A stretch of DNA of 64,000 nt from Alphaproteobacteria bacterium (GCA_019233975.1 JAFALY010000019.1:1-64000); one strand, 5' to 3'. Shown: positions 16,998 to 25,743, numbered from the stretch's first letter. Numbers and translations are program-made. The notes: generated by a model not told the origin, from the sequence alone.

Positions 16998-18299
16998 TCA
17001 TGCCGCTGCGGCCAGTAACTGCAGTTGATGATCGAGAGCGGGCACCGTTTTTAAAGGTTTTAAGGTCGTCAGGCCGATGTGTCCCAACATGTACTGCATC
17101 ATCTCGCTAACCACAACGCTATGTTTTTCCATGGCCAGCGCCGTTTTATCGGTGGCTAGATTAAAAGTCTTGCAACCGCAAGGCTTATCATCAGGGTGCA
17201 GGTAGTCGCTCGCGAAATGCAGACTGCCAAATCTTACCTTTGTCGTTGAGTTCTTGTTCCACTTATCAATTGCCAAGGCAATGTGCGCAGTTTCCATGTC
17301 AATCGTTGTGCTGCCGATTGTCGAGGCTATCTCACGTTGACGGAATGTCTCTTCCATGATCGTCGCAACCGATACATGCATGTTACTGTTCAATTCCGGA
17401 TACGAATTGCATAATGTGTTTTCCACCTGAACAACGGTTGAAATTTGCTCGCGGTCCAGAGCCGCAAAACGCACGGGAGCGAACACACGGCTATAGACGT
17501 CATCTGCATTTGTCAGTGTGCCGACCTTGCTGACATATATAATTTCACTGGCGCCTAGCTCACAGAGGCGTTCGGCGATAAGACCGGCCATGTTCCCCCA
17601 GTAACTATAGTGAGCACTTACTAGATTGATCACCTCACCTGTCTTCGTCCGATATCGCTTGGATCCGTAAAACGGATTCTGGGCATTGCTTAGCAATGTC
17701 ACTTCACCCTGTGCCACGGCTGCGTGCATTTCTTGCTCGAGTTCGGTCACGTGCCCCATGATAATGCGGTCACCAGGTGTGACAAATCCGTGATCCAGTC
17801 CCGACCAATTTGTCAGCTCTGTCTCGACATCAGGGTAGCGCACGATTTGTAGGGTCTTGGATGGATCGTAAAAATGCTGATGACAGAAGTAGCGAACCAA
17901 TTCAGCAAAATGTGCCACATAATCTTTGCCTGGCGTGACGGCCATCAGCAATTTTCTTTGACCTGTTTTGTCCGTTGCCCAGAAGAAGCGCGGCGGCAAT
18001 GGGCTAAAACCAACATAAAAGTCTGTTCTCTCGGTGTGTATTTCCTCTATGTCTGTATATCCCACACTGAGCATGATTTCCGTGGCATAGAGCGGGTGGG
18101 TGCCATGAATTTCTACGGGTATGCCGTTAAAGAGGGCTTGTTCCAACTCTTTGGTGGGTAATTTCTGTTCCACAAACGCGTATAAATCATCTCGCATAGT
18201 GTGCTGCTTGTACCATGCGGGGGGGATAAACTGATCATCTTCTGCGCGTCGTGCATTTATGTGCAGACGGACGTATTCACTGAATCCAACCGTTTTCAT
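16998..18299 (-). CDS. Phosphorylase-superfamily (nucleosidase-like) protein of unknown substrate
   Basis: 433 residues, cytoplasmic. The C-terminal half resembles the PNP/MTAN/AMP-nucleosidase fold: LVSAHYSYWGNMAGLIAERL followed by CELGASEIIYVSKVGTL (the strand-helix-strand leading to the phosphate or water site), then STTIDMETAHIALAI, where the M-E-T core matches the ribose-binding M-E-[ST] motif, and a later HFASDYLHP matching the catalytic Asp strand (VSD in relatives). The N-terminal 180 residues are not recognised. It could be a nucleosidase, a phosphorylase or a descendant with a new job. The flanks are AT-rich (18300-18428) and the gene stands alone on the minus strand between edd and the chorismatase, so recent acquisition is possible. 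Confidence 0.55.
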   Translation of the reverse strand: MKTVGFSEYVRLHINARRAEDDQFIPPAWYKQHTMRDDLYAFVEQKLPTKELEQALFNGIPVEIHGTHPLYATEIMLSVGYTDIEEIHTERTDFYVGFSPLPPRFFWATDKTGQRKLLMAVTPGKDYVAHFAELVRYFCHQHFYDPSKTLQIVRYPDVETELTNWSGLDHGFVTPGDRIIMGHVTELEQEMHAAVAQGEVTLLSNAQNPFYGSKRYRTKTGEVINLVSAHYSYWGNMAGLIAERLCELGASEIIYVSKVGTLTNADDVYSRVFAPVRFAALDREQISTVVQVENTLCNSYPELNSNMHVSVATIMEETFRQREIASTIGSTTIDMETAHIALAIDKWNKNSTTKVRFGSLHFASDYLHPDDKPCGCKTFNLATDKTALAMEKHSVVVSEMMQYMLGHIGLTTLKPLKTVPALDHQLQLLAAAA

Positions 18300-18428
18300 G
18301 AATCCAACTCAACAATACAGTGACTACTAATTTTTCGTATTTATGGTTTTTATTTTAATAATCAAATTTTTATGTTGGCAAGATGTTTAATACTATCAAG
18401 CCTATATCAGGGCATCAAATGATAGTTT

Positions 18429-19364
18429 TTATATTATGCTGAACACAGCCTCGACCTCCGCCAGCAATTCGGGGCGGCAAATGGCTGTGTTAATTAAAGT
18501 GATGTTTGCCCTATGGCGGGTCAGGGGCTGTACAAGCCGCTGCAGTTTGTCATGGTCGTGTGCGTGCCGGTAATAGAGGCGCAGCAGGCGGATATCCCGC
18601 GCTTTGAAGCTGCAGGGCACTCCTTGGGGCAGCAGGTTTTCTGCGCTGACGAGCGTGAGAAGATTATCAAGCGCCATCGTCAACTGCCCTTCGGCGTCAT
18701 CAGGCAAGCATGAATCTTCGCCACGGATGGCCGCCGTGCCGGATGCCAGAAACGTAGGCGTATCATCAAGCGTAACAAAAGCGCCGCGTGCAAACAGGGG
18801 CGGTGTACGCCCGTAGCGGTAGGAATAATGGGCGGCGGGTGTCTGCAATCTGTTTTCAATAAAGATCGGCTTTGCTGTTGTGGCGAAGAGGGTGAGGTGG
18901 AGCCGTTGATCGGCACTGCCCATGCCTGATGCGGCCGGCGGTGTCCAACCCTGTCTGTTGTTGCCAAAACATTCCTGAAAAGCCTGGTGCCTGCCTGCGT
19001 TGAAGTGCTGATACATATCGGCATGTTCGGCGGGTGGTGGGATTGGCAGGTTGATCTGCGGAACAAAGTTCCAGATGCGCGTCAGGTTATAGGATGGGTG
19101 GGTATGCAGAAGGTTAAACAATCCCCGGTAAAGCCTGTATGTCGCTGCCTGCAGGGTGACGGCATCGCCGGGCGGTATCTCAAGTGTAGCCTCAGCGACC
19201 AGATAATCATTCGTCACGCGGACGATGTAATCTTGATGGAGTTCGACCACCATTGTCGACGCGCCATCAGCCACCCATTGGTCAATCATCTGTGCTCCGA
19301 AAAATGAGCGCAGCAGCGGCTGTCCATGGCTCGGGATAGGAGCGTCTGACGGCAGGAAGAGCAT
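18429..19364 (-). CDS. FkbO/Hyg5/XanB2-type chorismate-converting enzyme (chorismatase family)
   Basis: 311 residues. Family members hydrolyse chorismate to dihydroxycyclohexadiene or hydroxybenzoate products (3- or 4-hydroxybenzoate) using a YjgF-like fold. Diagnostic stretches: LTRIWNFVPQINLP followed by an acidic/aromatic segment and FNAGRHQAFQ, then PPAASGMGS, HYSYRYGRTPPLFARG, TFLASGTAAIRGEDS, and the C-terminal CRPELLAEVEAVF that supplies the catalytic Glu. AAAGGG precedes the ATG. No other chorismate or quinone genes adjoin, so the product might serve ubiquinone (if 4-hydroxybenzoate) or a pigment or siderophore. Which product is made cannot be told from the motifs alone. Confidence 0.8.
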   Translation of the reverse strand: MLFLPSDAPIPSHGQPLLRSFFGAQMIDQWVADGASTMVVELHQDYIVRVTNDYLVAEATLEIPPGDAVTLQAATYRLYRGLFNLLHTHPSYNLTRIWNFVPQINLPIPPPAEHADMYQHFNAGRHQAFQECFGNNRQGWTPPAASGMGSADQRLHLTLFATTAKPIFIENRLQTPAAHYSYRYGRTPPLFARGAFVTLDDTPTFLASGTAAIRGEDSCLPDDAEGQLTMALDNLLTLVSAENLLPQGVPCSFKARDIRLLRLYYRHAHDHDKLQRLVQPLTRHRANITLINTAICRPELLAEVEAVFSII

Positions 19365-19601
19365 AAAAACCCTTTGAAAATGAGTTGGTTAGCGTATTTG
19401 ACGGCTAGAAAGTTTCCGGCTCAACACGCCATGGACTTTTTGCTGGCCTTTTGGCGCGATTTCGTTTATTTCAACCCTATTCCCTTAAAAGTAAACAGTT
19501 TAGTCCAACGCGCAAGCGGTGGACGGGGAAGTGTAACTGGAAGTTAAACGTGCAGGCATGCAGCCGTCGGGCCGCATTTCCGCTGTTTGGGTTTAAGTTG
19601 T

Positions 19602-19677
19602 AGGAGTGTAGCTCAATTGGTAGAGCACCGGTCTCCAAAACCGGGGGCTGTGGGTTCGAGCCCCTCCACTCCTGCCA
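19602..19677 (+). tRNA. tRNA-Trp (CCA)
   Basis: Complete cloverleaf of 76 nt with encoded CCA: acceptor AGGAGTG pairs with CACTCCT, the anticodon loop CTCCAAA gives anticodon CCA between CCGGT and ACCGG, and the T-loop is GGGTTCGAGCCCC. It lies 18 bp before secE, the classic tRNA-Trp-secE-nusG order. Confidence 0.98.
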
Positions 19678-19695
19678 TTACTGGAAAGACGATTT

Positions 19696-19926
19696 ATGGC
19701 AGATGAACAAAACAAGGCTGAAAAAGCCGAACGTAAAACCAGCTTTGCCGATTTCGTGCGCGAAACGCGTCAGGAAATCGCCAAGGTGACGTGGCCGTCG
19801 CAAAAGGAAACACTGATGACGACCGTCGCCATCGTGGTTATGGCCGTTGCTGCGGGCGTATTTTTTCTGGCGGTCGACTCGGTGCTGGGCGCCGTCGTCA
19901 GCCGTATTTTGGGCATGAATTCGTAA
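19696..19926 (+). CDS. secE: Preprotein translocase subunit SecE
   Basis: 76 residues. SecE clamps SecY in the inner-membrane translocon. The short alphaproteobacterial form has an amphipathic helix (FADFVRETRQEIAKVTWPSQKE, with the conserved VTWPS) and a single transmembrane helix (TTVAIVVMAVAAGVFFLAV). The ribosome binding site GGAAAG precedes ATG 19696. It is cotranscribed with nusG (21-bp gap), and the tRNA-Trp upstream is probably on the same transcript. Confidence 0.97.
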   Translation: MADEQNKAEKAERKTSFADFVRETRQEIAKVTWPSQKETLMTTVAIVVMAVAAGVFFLAVDSVLGAVVSRILGMNS

Positions 19927-19947
19927 GAGAAAGATCAAGAGGTCAAC

Positions 19948-20478
19948 ATGGCACATCGCTGGTACGTCGTTCACGTTTATTCAGGCTTTGAAAAGAAAGT
20001 GGCGGAAGCCGTGCGCGAAACCGCGCTGAAAAAAGGGCTTGCGGACTTTTTCTCGGAAATTCTGGTGCCGACCGAAGAAGTGGTCGAAGTGCGTCGCGGC
20101 ACAAAAGTCAATGCTGAACGCAAGTTCTTCCCGGGCTATGTGCTCATCAAGATGGACCTGACGGATGAAAGCTGGCATCTCGTCAAGAACACACCAAAGG
20201 TTACGGGTTTCCTGGGCGGCGGCGGCAAGCCCGCGCCGATTTCAGAAGCCGAAGCGCAACGCATCCTGAACCAGATCACCGAGGGCGTGGAGCATCCGAA
20301 GCCCTCTATCGTCTTCGAAGTGGGCGAACAGGTCCGCGTCGCAGACGGCCCGTTTGCTTCGTTCAGTGGCGTTGTCGAAGAAGTGGACGAGGGCAAGGCC
20401 CGCCTCAAGGTCGCGGTGTCGATCTTTGGCCGCGCCACGCCGGTTGAACTGGAATACAGCCAGGTCGAAAAGGTTTAA
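19948..20478 (+). CDS. nusG: Transcription termination/antitermination protein NusG
   Basis: 176 residues. NusG binds RNA polymerase through its N-terminal NGN domain ([20 protein letters not shown] at the start, [12 protein letters not shown] at about residue 60) and Rho or ribosomal S10 through its KOW domain ([20 protein letters not shown] near residue 125). AAGAGG precedes the ATG. The usual rplK-rplA-rplJ-rplL genes do not follow: an intrinsic terminator at 20510-20531 ends the unit and an unrelated gene is read from the other strand. Confidence 0.98.
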   Translation: MAHRWYVVHVYSGFEKKVAEAVRETALKKGLADFFSEILVPTEEVVEVRRGTKVNAERKFFPGYVLIKMDLTDESWHLVKNTPKVTGFLGGGGKPAPISEAEAQRILNQITEGVEHPKPSIVFEVGEQVRVADGPFASFSGVVEEVDEGKARLKVAVSIFGRATPVELEYSQVEKV

Positions 20479-20493
20479 TAGCGCATAACAGGA

Positions 20494-21834
20494 TCAGGGG
20501 GTATGACGGAACCAGTCGCGGCTGGTTTTTTCCGTCGTGCACTTGTGCAGGCGCCTGTAACCTTCATAGGCTTTGCTGTAGGCGGTCCTTGTGATGAACT
20601 GACCTGTTTGTTCAAGCGCCACGTCGATCTGGTGGATGATCTTGCGCCATGATGAAACGTAACCCCAGTTTGAAACCAGAGCACCAGCCCGGTGCTTTTC
20701 CATTTCAAACAGGAACAGGTTATCGCGGGTATGGTCTGACTTGGGCAGTTCTACGATGTATCGCGTGTCGTTATTTCTGACGGCGTCTGTCAATTGTTCC
20801 AGCGTTTGAGCTTCAATGCCCGGCTTGGGCATGAATATTCTCAGTTCTTCCAGGCACGCTTCATAAACGATTTCTGTCGGCCCCGGCTCAGTGTGCCCTG
20901 TCACCAGGAAACGATCTTTCTCTGCCTGCGTCACAGGCTCTCCCGCCAAGAACTTCGACAGGAACCGCATGGACTCCCCCGTCTTATCCTCCGTGTCATA
21001 GCGGATATAGAACATCGTGCGTTCAGACAGTGTTATGAATTGCGGTTTAAGAACAGAGTTTTCGGTAAGATGGCCGTCTGAATTGTTCAGCAATTCATCG
21101 CGATGCTCGTTGGCGAGTTGTCCGACCTTGACCTCGGTCATCTTGCCGATATCGACACCTTCCTCGACATTGGCGTATTTTGTTTCAATTTCGACTTCTT
21201 TACGATTGATGGGGTAGTCAATATTGGCTTCGTCGTCGCTTTGCTGATCTATGCGCATAGCAATCTTGCGCGCTTCTGCGGTTTCTTCCTTGCACAGGGT
21301 CTTCATACCGATCAGGCGCTTGTAAACATTACCAGCATCGTCCGTGTTGCCGGGGCGGAAGCGCAGTGAACGTGCCATTCTTGCGACGACCCAGGGGTCA
21401 CCACTGTCGACTGGCGTGTCGAGGTACACGGAAACAACGCGGCCAAAGCTGGACGGTGCGCCTGCGCGAACCGACTCTACAAACTTATCATGGCCGTCTT
21501 TGCTGATCTGATAGGCTTGTTCAACTTCTATCGGGTGTCCCCAAGCGTACTTGGCTTTGCGGCTACGCCTGTCCTCAAGAATGCGCTTCTGTGCGAGTCT
21601 GTATTCTCGGCGTCTGTTCTGGAATTTGTATATACTGCTGCCGGTAGGATTCGAGTGTTGTAGCAGGGATGCGGCGGCTGCCTTAAACCGCAAAATCCAT
21701 CCACCTGGCGAGAGCCAGTATTTTCTGAATAATTTTCTCGACTCCGCAGATCCAGAAAGTTCATTAAAAATATTCGGAGTGTCGTTCCTTGTAACTTTGG
21801 CGCGTACCTTTGCTTCTGCGATAGAACTTGACAT
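20494..21834 (-). CDS. Large soluble protein of unknown function
   Basis: 446 residues from ATG 21834 (AGGG eight bases upstream); a GTG at 21855 would add seven residues. No signal peptide or transmembrane segment. The sequence is charged and mostly helical in appearance; a basic N-terminal third (FQNRRREYRLAQKRILEDRR) is followed by an acidic central part (QQSDDEANIDYP, KEVEIETKYANVEEGVD). I recognise no motif. It occupies the place where rplK normally follows nusG and its 3' end contains the nusG terminator. It may be an insertion that split the ribosomal operon. Function cannot be inferred from neighbours. Confidence 0.7.
   Translation of the reverse strand: MSSSIAEAKVRAKVTRNDTPNIFNELSGSAESRKLFRKYWLSPGGWILRFKAAAASLLQHSNPTGSSIYKFQNRRREYRLAQKRILEDRRSRKAKYAWGHPIEVEQAYQISKDGHDKFVESVRAGAPSSFGRVVSVYLDTPVDSGDPWVVARMARSLRFRPGNTDDAGNVYKRLIGMKTLCKEETAEARKIAMRIDQQSDDEANIDYPINRKEVEIETKYANVEEGVDIGKMTEVKVGQLANEHRDELLNNSDGHLTENSVLKPQFITLSERTMFYIRYDTEDKTGESMRFLSKFLAGEPVTQAEKDRFLVTGHTEPGPTEIVYEACLEELRIFMPKPGIEAQTLEQLTDAVRNNDTRYIVELPKSDHTRDNLFLFEMEKHRAGALVSNWGYVSSWRKIIHQIDVALEQTGQFITRTAYSKAYEGYRRLHKCTTEKTSRDWFRHTP
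20510..20531 (+). terminator. Intrinsic terminator after nusG
   Basis: AACCAG and CTGGTT form a 6-bp stem with loop TCGCGG, running into TTTTTT. It lies 32 bp after the nusG stop, inside the 3' end of the convergent gene. Confidence 0.75.
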
Positions 21835-21979
21835 AACCACAGCCCTAATAACCACAAGAATATGGGTGTGTGATTACCAACCGGGTGGGGTGCAAGCAAT
21901 AGAATAATTCGTGTTTTAGGCTAAATAAATTAGTTCTGGAATCAAACTAATTAGGTTATACCTGCCCCTTATGTGCCCA

Positions 21980-22663
21980 TTACGGCATTGCGGCGACGAT
22001 ATCCGAGACCGATTTAGAGGTCGACGTGGCCGTATGGTCCACCAAAATGGCCTCTGGCGTCGCCTGTTCACCATAAAGCTGCTGGTTCCAGGTTTCACGC
22101 GGGGCAATAACCGACCCTTCCAGGGAAACGCCTACAAACAGCCCTTCCGAGCGTGCAAACGCATACATATCAGCGTTTAAGCCCATGCCGGTGGCGGCGT
22201 TAACGCCTTTACCGAGTTCACCAATTGCAACGCCCGCATCCCCGCCCAGCGTGACTTCGCGGTGTATGACGGCGTTCAGACCCTTATCCGTCATAACGGT
22301 TAACACGAGCTCCGATGTCTGACCGCCGAATTGCAGGCCCCAGCTGATCCCGCCGAGTGTGTAGAAGGCAGGCGCGCTCCATTTACCATCTTCGCCACGC
22401 ACCAGCATGACGGCATTGCCGCCACGGCCGCCAAAGAAAAAGGCCGCGCGAATAAGGTTCGGTACGATGATAATGGCCTTGGCGCGGGTCGCGAGGTCAA
22501 CAAGACCGGGATATTGGTTGTCGGACATCATGCTCTGGAAGGTGCCGCGGGCGCGGTCAACCAGCTGTTCAGCTTCCGAGCCGAATTCGCCCGAGCTACG
22601 GCAGCTTGCGAGGCTCAGCACGAGCGTAAAGACCAGAGCAAGGGTTCGGTGCAGTTTTTTCAT
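21980..22663 (-). CDS. Ysc84/SYLF-domain lipoprotein
   Basis: 227 residues from ATG 22663. The signal peptide MKKLHRTLALVFTLVLSL ends in lipobox LASC, so Cys is the lipidation site. The rest is a SYLF (Ysc84-like) domain: an N-terminal helix (SEAEQLVDRARGTFQSMM), AKAIIIVPNLIRAAFFFGGR, GNAVMLVRGEDGKWSAPAFY, GISWGLQFGGQ, SELVLTVMT, VTLGGDAGVAIGELG and AFARSEGLFVGVSLEGSVI. Eukaryotic relatives bind phosphoinositides; bacterial ones are periplasmic lipoproteins with poorly known roles, some stress-linked. Longer in-frame starts upstream would bury the signal peptide and are rejected. It is probably a single-gene unit. Confidence 0.9.
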   Translation of the reverse strand: MKKLHRTLALVFTLVLSLASCRSSGEFGSEAEQLVDRARGTFQSMMSDNQYPGLVDLATRAKAIIIVPNLIRAAFFFGGRGGNAVMLVRGEDGKWSAPAFYTLGGISWGLQFGGQTSELVLTVMTDKGLNAVIHREVTLGGDAGVAIGELGKGVNAATGMGLNADMYAFARSEGLFVGVSLEGSVIAPRETWNQQLYGEQATPEAILVDHTATSTSKSVSDIVAAMP

Positions 22664-22807
22664 CGTCAACTCAACAACCTGTTTCTTAACCATACTGCCT
22701 ACAGATGACATGAAAACTTGTCAAATCTGTGTTTGGCAGGGCTTTATAGGTGGATATTAGGTTGAGTCTAAGCAGAAAGAAATAGTTTCTTTGGCTTATG
22801 GCCCTGA

Positions 22808-23665
22808 TTACTGGATAGCCAGCACCATGCCAAGGACGGTTATTTCAACAACCTGCTGCAGGGTGCCCAAAAGGGGTCCATTATAGCCGCGTAACTGATT
22901 GGCGCCGATAATGGCAACCATCAGGCCCGCCAGCGCGCCCGTCATCAGGATGGTGGCCGTGTCTTCGCCAAACACCACAAAGGTAATGGCGGCAGCAAGG
23001 CCGAGCGCCAGCGCCACGCGTACGCCGGGCGGTTGCAGGAAATGGTCGGCGACCGGGTCACCTTCAATGGGGCGTAACCAGGCGGCTGCCACAACCATCA
23101 GGGCACGTGACCAGCTTCCGGCTACAATCAACGCCTGAAAAACCAGCGTGCTGTCGGCCAGACTGGCGATCGCACCAATTTTCATGATGATAATCAGGAT
23201 GATGCTAAGCGTGCCATAGCGCACAGACCGTTCTTCGCGCAGCCAGCCGATCTTCTTTTCATTATCCATCGTGCGGCCATATTGGTTGATCAGGCTCGCA
23301 AACTCTTCTTCGTGCAGGGCGCGCGTGAACCACAGCATGCCGACCACGGCAAAGGTCGCCGTGATGATGCCGGGCATATGCATTTCGGTCATGATCCAGT
23401 CGATCATCGCGCCGAACATGCCGATGGCGGCACCGATCAGTGGGAACCAGCTCATCGATTTGCGGATCAGGCGTGGACGAGGCTCTTCCTTAAAGGGCAG
23501 GTTAAAGCGCGTCAGGTAATTAATGGCGATCGACAGCTCAACCCACAGATTTTCAGCGCTGGGCGGACGCATGGTCACGGCGGACTGATAACCGCCGAGC
23601 CCGCGCGGACGGGGTGTCGGAGCTGCCTTTTGTTGGGATTCTGGAGTATCGCCGTTCTCAGTCAT
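22808..23665 (-). CDS. CobS-related polytopic membrane protein lacking the catalytic acidic residues
   Basis: 285 residues, about six transmembrane helices after a Pro-rich N-terminal 40 residues. Its layout follows CobS (adenosylcobinamide-GDP ribazoletransferase): INYLTRFNLPF and SMSWFPLIGAAIG at the start, then the helix ending LWFTRALHEEEFAS where CobS has LHLDGLAD, then WLREERSVRYGTL where CobS has IMKDSRIGxFG, and GYNGPLLGTLQQVVE where CobS has a GxTGDxxGAxxQ pattern. Every acidic residue thought to bind Mg and substrate is replaced, so cobalamin synthesis is unlikely. No cobalamin genes are nearby. It may be a pseudoenzyme or have a new substrate in the same CDP-alcohol-phosphotransferase-like membrane fold. 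Confidence 0.7.
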   Translation of the reverse strand: MTENGDTPESQQKAAPTPRPRGLGGYQSAVTMRPPSAENLWVELSIAINYLTRFNLPFKEEPRPRLIRKSMSWFPLIGAAIGMFGAMIDWIMTEMHMPGIITATFAVVGMLWFTRALHEEEFASLINQYGRTMDNEKKIGWLREERSVRYGTLSIILIIIMKIGAIASLADSTLVFQALIVAGSWSRALMVVAAAWLRPIEGDPVADHFLQPPGVRVALALGLAAAITFVVFGEDTATILMTGALAGLMVAIIGANQLRGYNGPLLGTLQQVVEITVLGMVLAIQ

Positions 23666-23740
23666 GTTTTCATGTTATAGTGATTCACCACGACAATCGC
23701 AAACAATCTTCCACGACCCAATTGGGGCGATTTTATGGAG

Positions 23741-23757
23741 ATGGGCCTTTGGCCCAT
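23741..23757. other. Perfect 7-bp inverted repeat
   Basis: ATGGGCC-TTT-GGCCCAT. It lies between the divergent CobS-like gene and the small membrane protein gene at 23829. There is no T-run, so it is not a terminator; it could be an operator or a leader hairpin for the downstream gene. Confidence 0.4.
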
Positions 23758-23828
23758 GGCTGGACGTCGAGGGGAAACACGTATAAATTTCATGGGTATT
23801 TGGACGATTAAATAATCAGGGTGTGCGC

Positions 23829-24155
23829 ATGAAGCTTACAGTGCCTAAAATGTTGGTTGCGAAGGATGGACATGACGCGATTATGCGCTATGGGGTTGTA
23901 CCAGTAACTGCGTTGTGCACTCTTGGTATACTGTACGGTCTTGCCGCGATGACACTGGCCAAGCCGTTAGCTGCGGTGGCCCATGCGGCCGGACAGGTGG
24001 CGGCTGCAGGTCATACACTTTTGTTGACGGTTCCTTTGCCAATATTGATATTGACCGTACTCTTTGTTTTGGCGTGCGGCTATGCAGGAGGCCGTATTGC
24101 TTCGCGTTTGTCACGACCAAAGACTAGTATATCAGAAGATCAGCCAGTTCGCTGA
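23829..24155 (+). CDS. Small two-helix membrane protein
   Basis: 108 residues from ATG 23829, with AGGG seven bases upstream; a GTG two codons earlier is less well placed. Two hydrophobic segments (VVPVTALCTLGILYGLAAM and LLLTVPLPILILTVLFVLA) flank a short Ala/Gly-rich linker (AHAAGQVAAAGH). The basic C-terminal tail (RIASRLSRPK) suggests a cytoplasmic end. The gene ends directly against the convergent ABC permease. No family recognised. Confidence 0.6.
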   Translation: MKLTVPKMLVAKDGHDAIMRYGVVPVTALCTLGILYGLAAMTLAKPLAAVAHAAGQVAAAGHTLLLTVPLPILILTVLFVLACGYAGGRIASRLSRPKTSISEDQPVR

Positions 24156-24974
24156 TCACTCACCCATCTGGATCAGGCCGCCGCGGCGTCGCGCGCTGCG
24201 GTAGGATCGGCTGAGGATCCAACTGGCCAATCCCAGATAAAACAAGTTGAGCGCGAATGCGATCCAGAGATTTTCTGCCTGCACGCCTTCGCCCGCCAAA
24301 ATAGATTTGACGCTGTCGAAAATATAACTGCCGGGCAGAGCACGGGCCATCCATTGCATAACAGGCGGCAGAACAGATACGGCGTAATAGGGTGCAAAGA
24401 GTGCCGAAAATGACCACCCCGCCATCCAGGCTACCCATTCGGCGGCCAGACCGTAATGCAGCATCATGGCGACGATCAGCATGCCGAGCCATGCGCCGGC
24501 CATCAGCAGCAAAATGACGATGGGGATTAGCGGCGGACCAAGACTGAACAGCGAATAGCCGAACAGATAATCGGCCAGCAGGATGGCCGGCACGATGGCG
24601 ATCAAAACACGTATGATGCTTACAATCGTAATGCCGCCAATATATTCGCGCAGGCCGATAGGGCTTGCGAACAAATGGCCCAGATTGCGCGACCATATTT
24701 CCTCAATAAAGGAAACCAGCATGGTCATATTCATGCGGATGAAAAACTCCATCAGCAAAGTGCCGATGACCATGGTACTGCTGACAAATTCGACATGCGC
24801 GACTTTTTTCAGCAGGTAGGAACTGGTGAACCCCCAACTGATCATATTCACGATCGGCCAATAAATGACTTCGACCATGCGTGGCCACGACGCCATATAC
24901 AAATACAGGTGGCGCAACATCAGGGCGCGCAGGCGGCCCAGCATGCGGGGTACAGGGTTGGCGGCGTCAGTCAT
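24156..24974 (-). CDS. ABC-2 type transporter permease
   Basis: 272 residues, six predicted transmembrane helices. The arrangement matches ABC-2 exporters: an N-terminal cytoplasmic stretch (RLRALMLRHLYLYMASWPRM), a first helix reading VIYWPIVNMISWGFTSSYLL, a central cytoplasmic coupling helix (EEIWSRNLGHLFASPI) and a conserved loop near LPGSYIFDSVKSIL. AGGAG precedes ATG 24974. It overlaps the ATPase gene by 8 bp, so translation is coupled and the two form one exporter. The substrate is unknown; relatives export polysaccharides, drugs or daunorubicin-like compounds. Confidence 0.88.
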   Translation of the reverse strand: MTDAANPVPRMLGRLRALMLRHLYLYMASWPRMVEVIYWPIVNMISWGFTSSYLLKKVAHVEFVSSTMVIGTLLMEFFIRMNMTMLVSFIEEIWSRNLGHLFASPIGLREYIGGITIVSIIRVLIAIVPAILLADYLFGYSLFSLGPPLIPIVILLLMAGAWLGMLIVAMMLHYGLAAEWVAWMAGWSFSALFAPYYAVSVLPPVMQWMARALPGSYIFDSVKSILAGEGVQAENLWIAFALNLFYLGLASWILSRSYRSARRRGGLIQMGE

Positions 24975-25743
24975 GCAAACTCCTGTTGCGGGCGATATCC
25001 AGAAACACTTCTTCTAAATTATCGCGGCCATAGGTGGCGATGAGCGCGGCAGGCGTGCCGCGCGCGACAATCCGGCCCTGTTTCATCATCACGACATCGT
25101 CGCACATGCGTTCGACCTCAACCATATTGTGGGATGCCATGAAAATGGTGGCGCCCGTACGGTCGCGGTATTGTAGCAGTAGTGTTCGCACCCAGTCCGC
25201 CGTGTCGGGGTCAAGCGAGGCGGTCGGTTCATCCAGCAACAAAAGGCGTGGCTGGTTGATGAGGGATTTAGCCAGTGCTGCGCGTGTTTTTTGCCCTGCC
25301 GACAGGCTGCCGTAACGGCGGTCCAGCATGGCGGTCATCTGCAATTCATCGGCCAGCGCGGCGATTTTACCCTTCAGGTCCTCAACACCGTAAAGCAGGC
25401 CATAGATCACCAGATTTTGCCGCACCGTCAATCTTTGCGGCAGATCGACATACGGGGATGAAAAGTTGATCTGTCCGGCGATGCGCGTGCGGTGATGGCG
25501 CATATCCTCGCCCAGCATCGTGATGGTGCCGTCTGTCGGCTCCAGAAGGCCTAGCAACATCGACATGGTCGTGGTTTTGCCAGCACCATTGCCGCCCAGC
25601 AGGCCGGTTATCGTTCCCGCCGTAACCGACAGGTCCAAATGGTCAACCGCCAGCATTTCATCGAACTGCTTGGTCAGGCCGCGCGTTTCAATCGCGAAGG
25701 GATGGGGTGTGCCGATTTCCGGTATTGTGATTGTATCTGACAT
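24967..25743 (-). CDS. ABC transporter ATP-binding protein (ABC-2 exporter)
   Basis: 258 residues from ATG 25743; an in-frame GTG at 25761 is possible but less likely. Walker [15 protein letters not shown] (about residue 50), Q-loop region [11 protein letters not shown], signature motif [15 protein letters not shown] and Walker [14 protein letters not shown] followed by a switch His ([12 protein letters not shown]) are all intact. The C-terminal end is typical of the NodI/CcmA group of exporter ATPases. It is the first gene of the pair with the permease and diverges from argF with only about 70 bp between the start codons. Confidence 0.92.
   Translation of the reverse strand: MSDTITIPEIGTPHPFAIETRGLTKQFDEMLAVDHLDLSVTAGTITGLLGGNGAGKTTTMSMLLGLLEPTDGTITMLGEDMRHHRTRIAGQINFSSPYVDLPQRLTVRQNLVIYGLLYGVEDLKGKIAALADELQMTAMLDRRYGSLSAGQKTRAALAKSLINQPRLLLLDEPTASLDPDTADWVRTLLLQYRDRTGATIFMASHNMVEVERMCDDVVMMKQGRIVARGTPAALIATYGRDNLEEVFLDIARNRSLHD

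Noticed and set aside
23735-23815. 26-codon frame (MEMGLWPMAG...) across the palindrome before 23829
   Set aside because: No ribosome binding site and the sequence is explained by the inverted repeat; chance is likely, though a leader peptide is not excluded.
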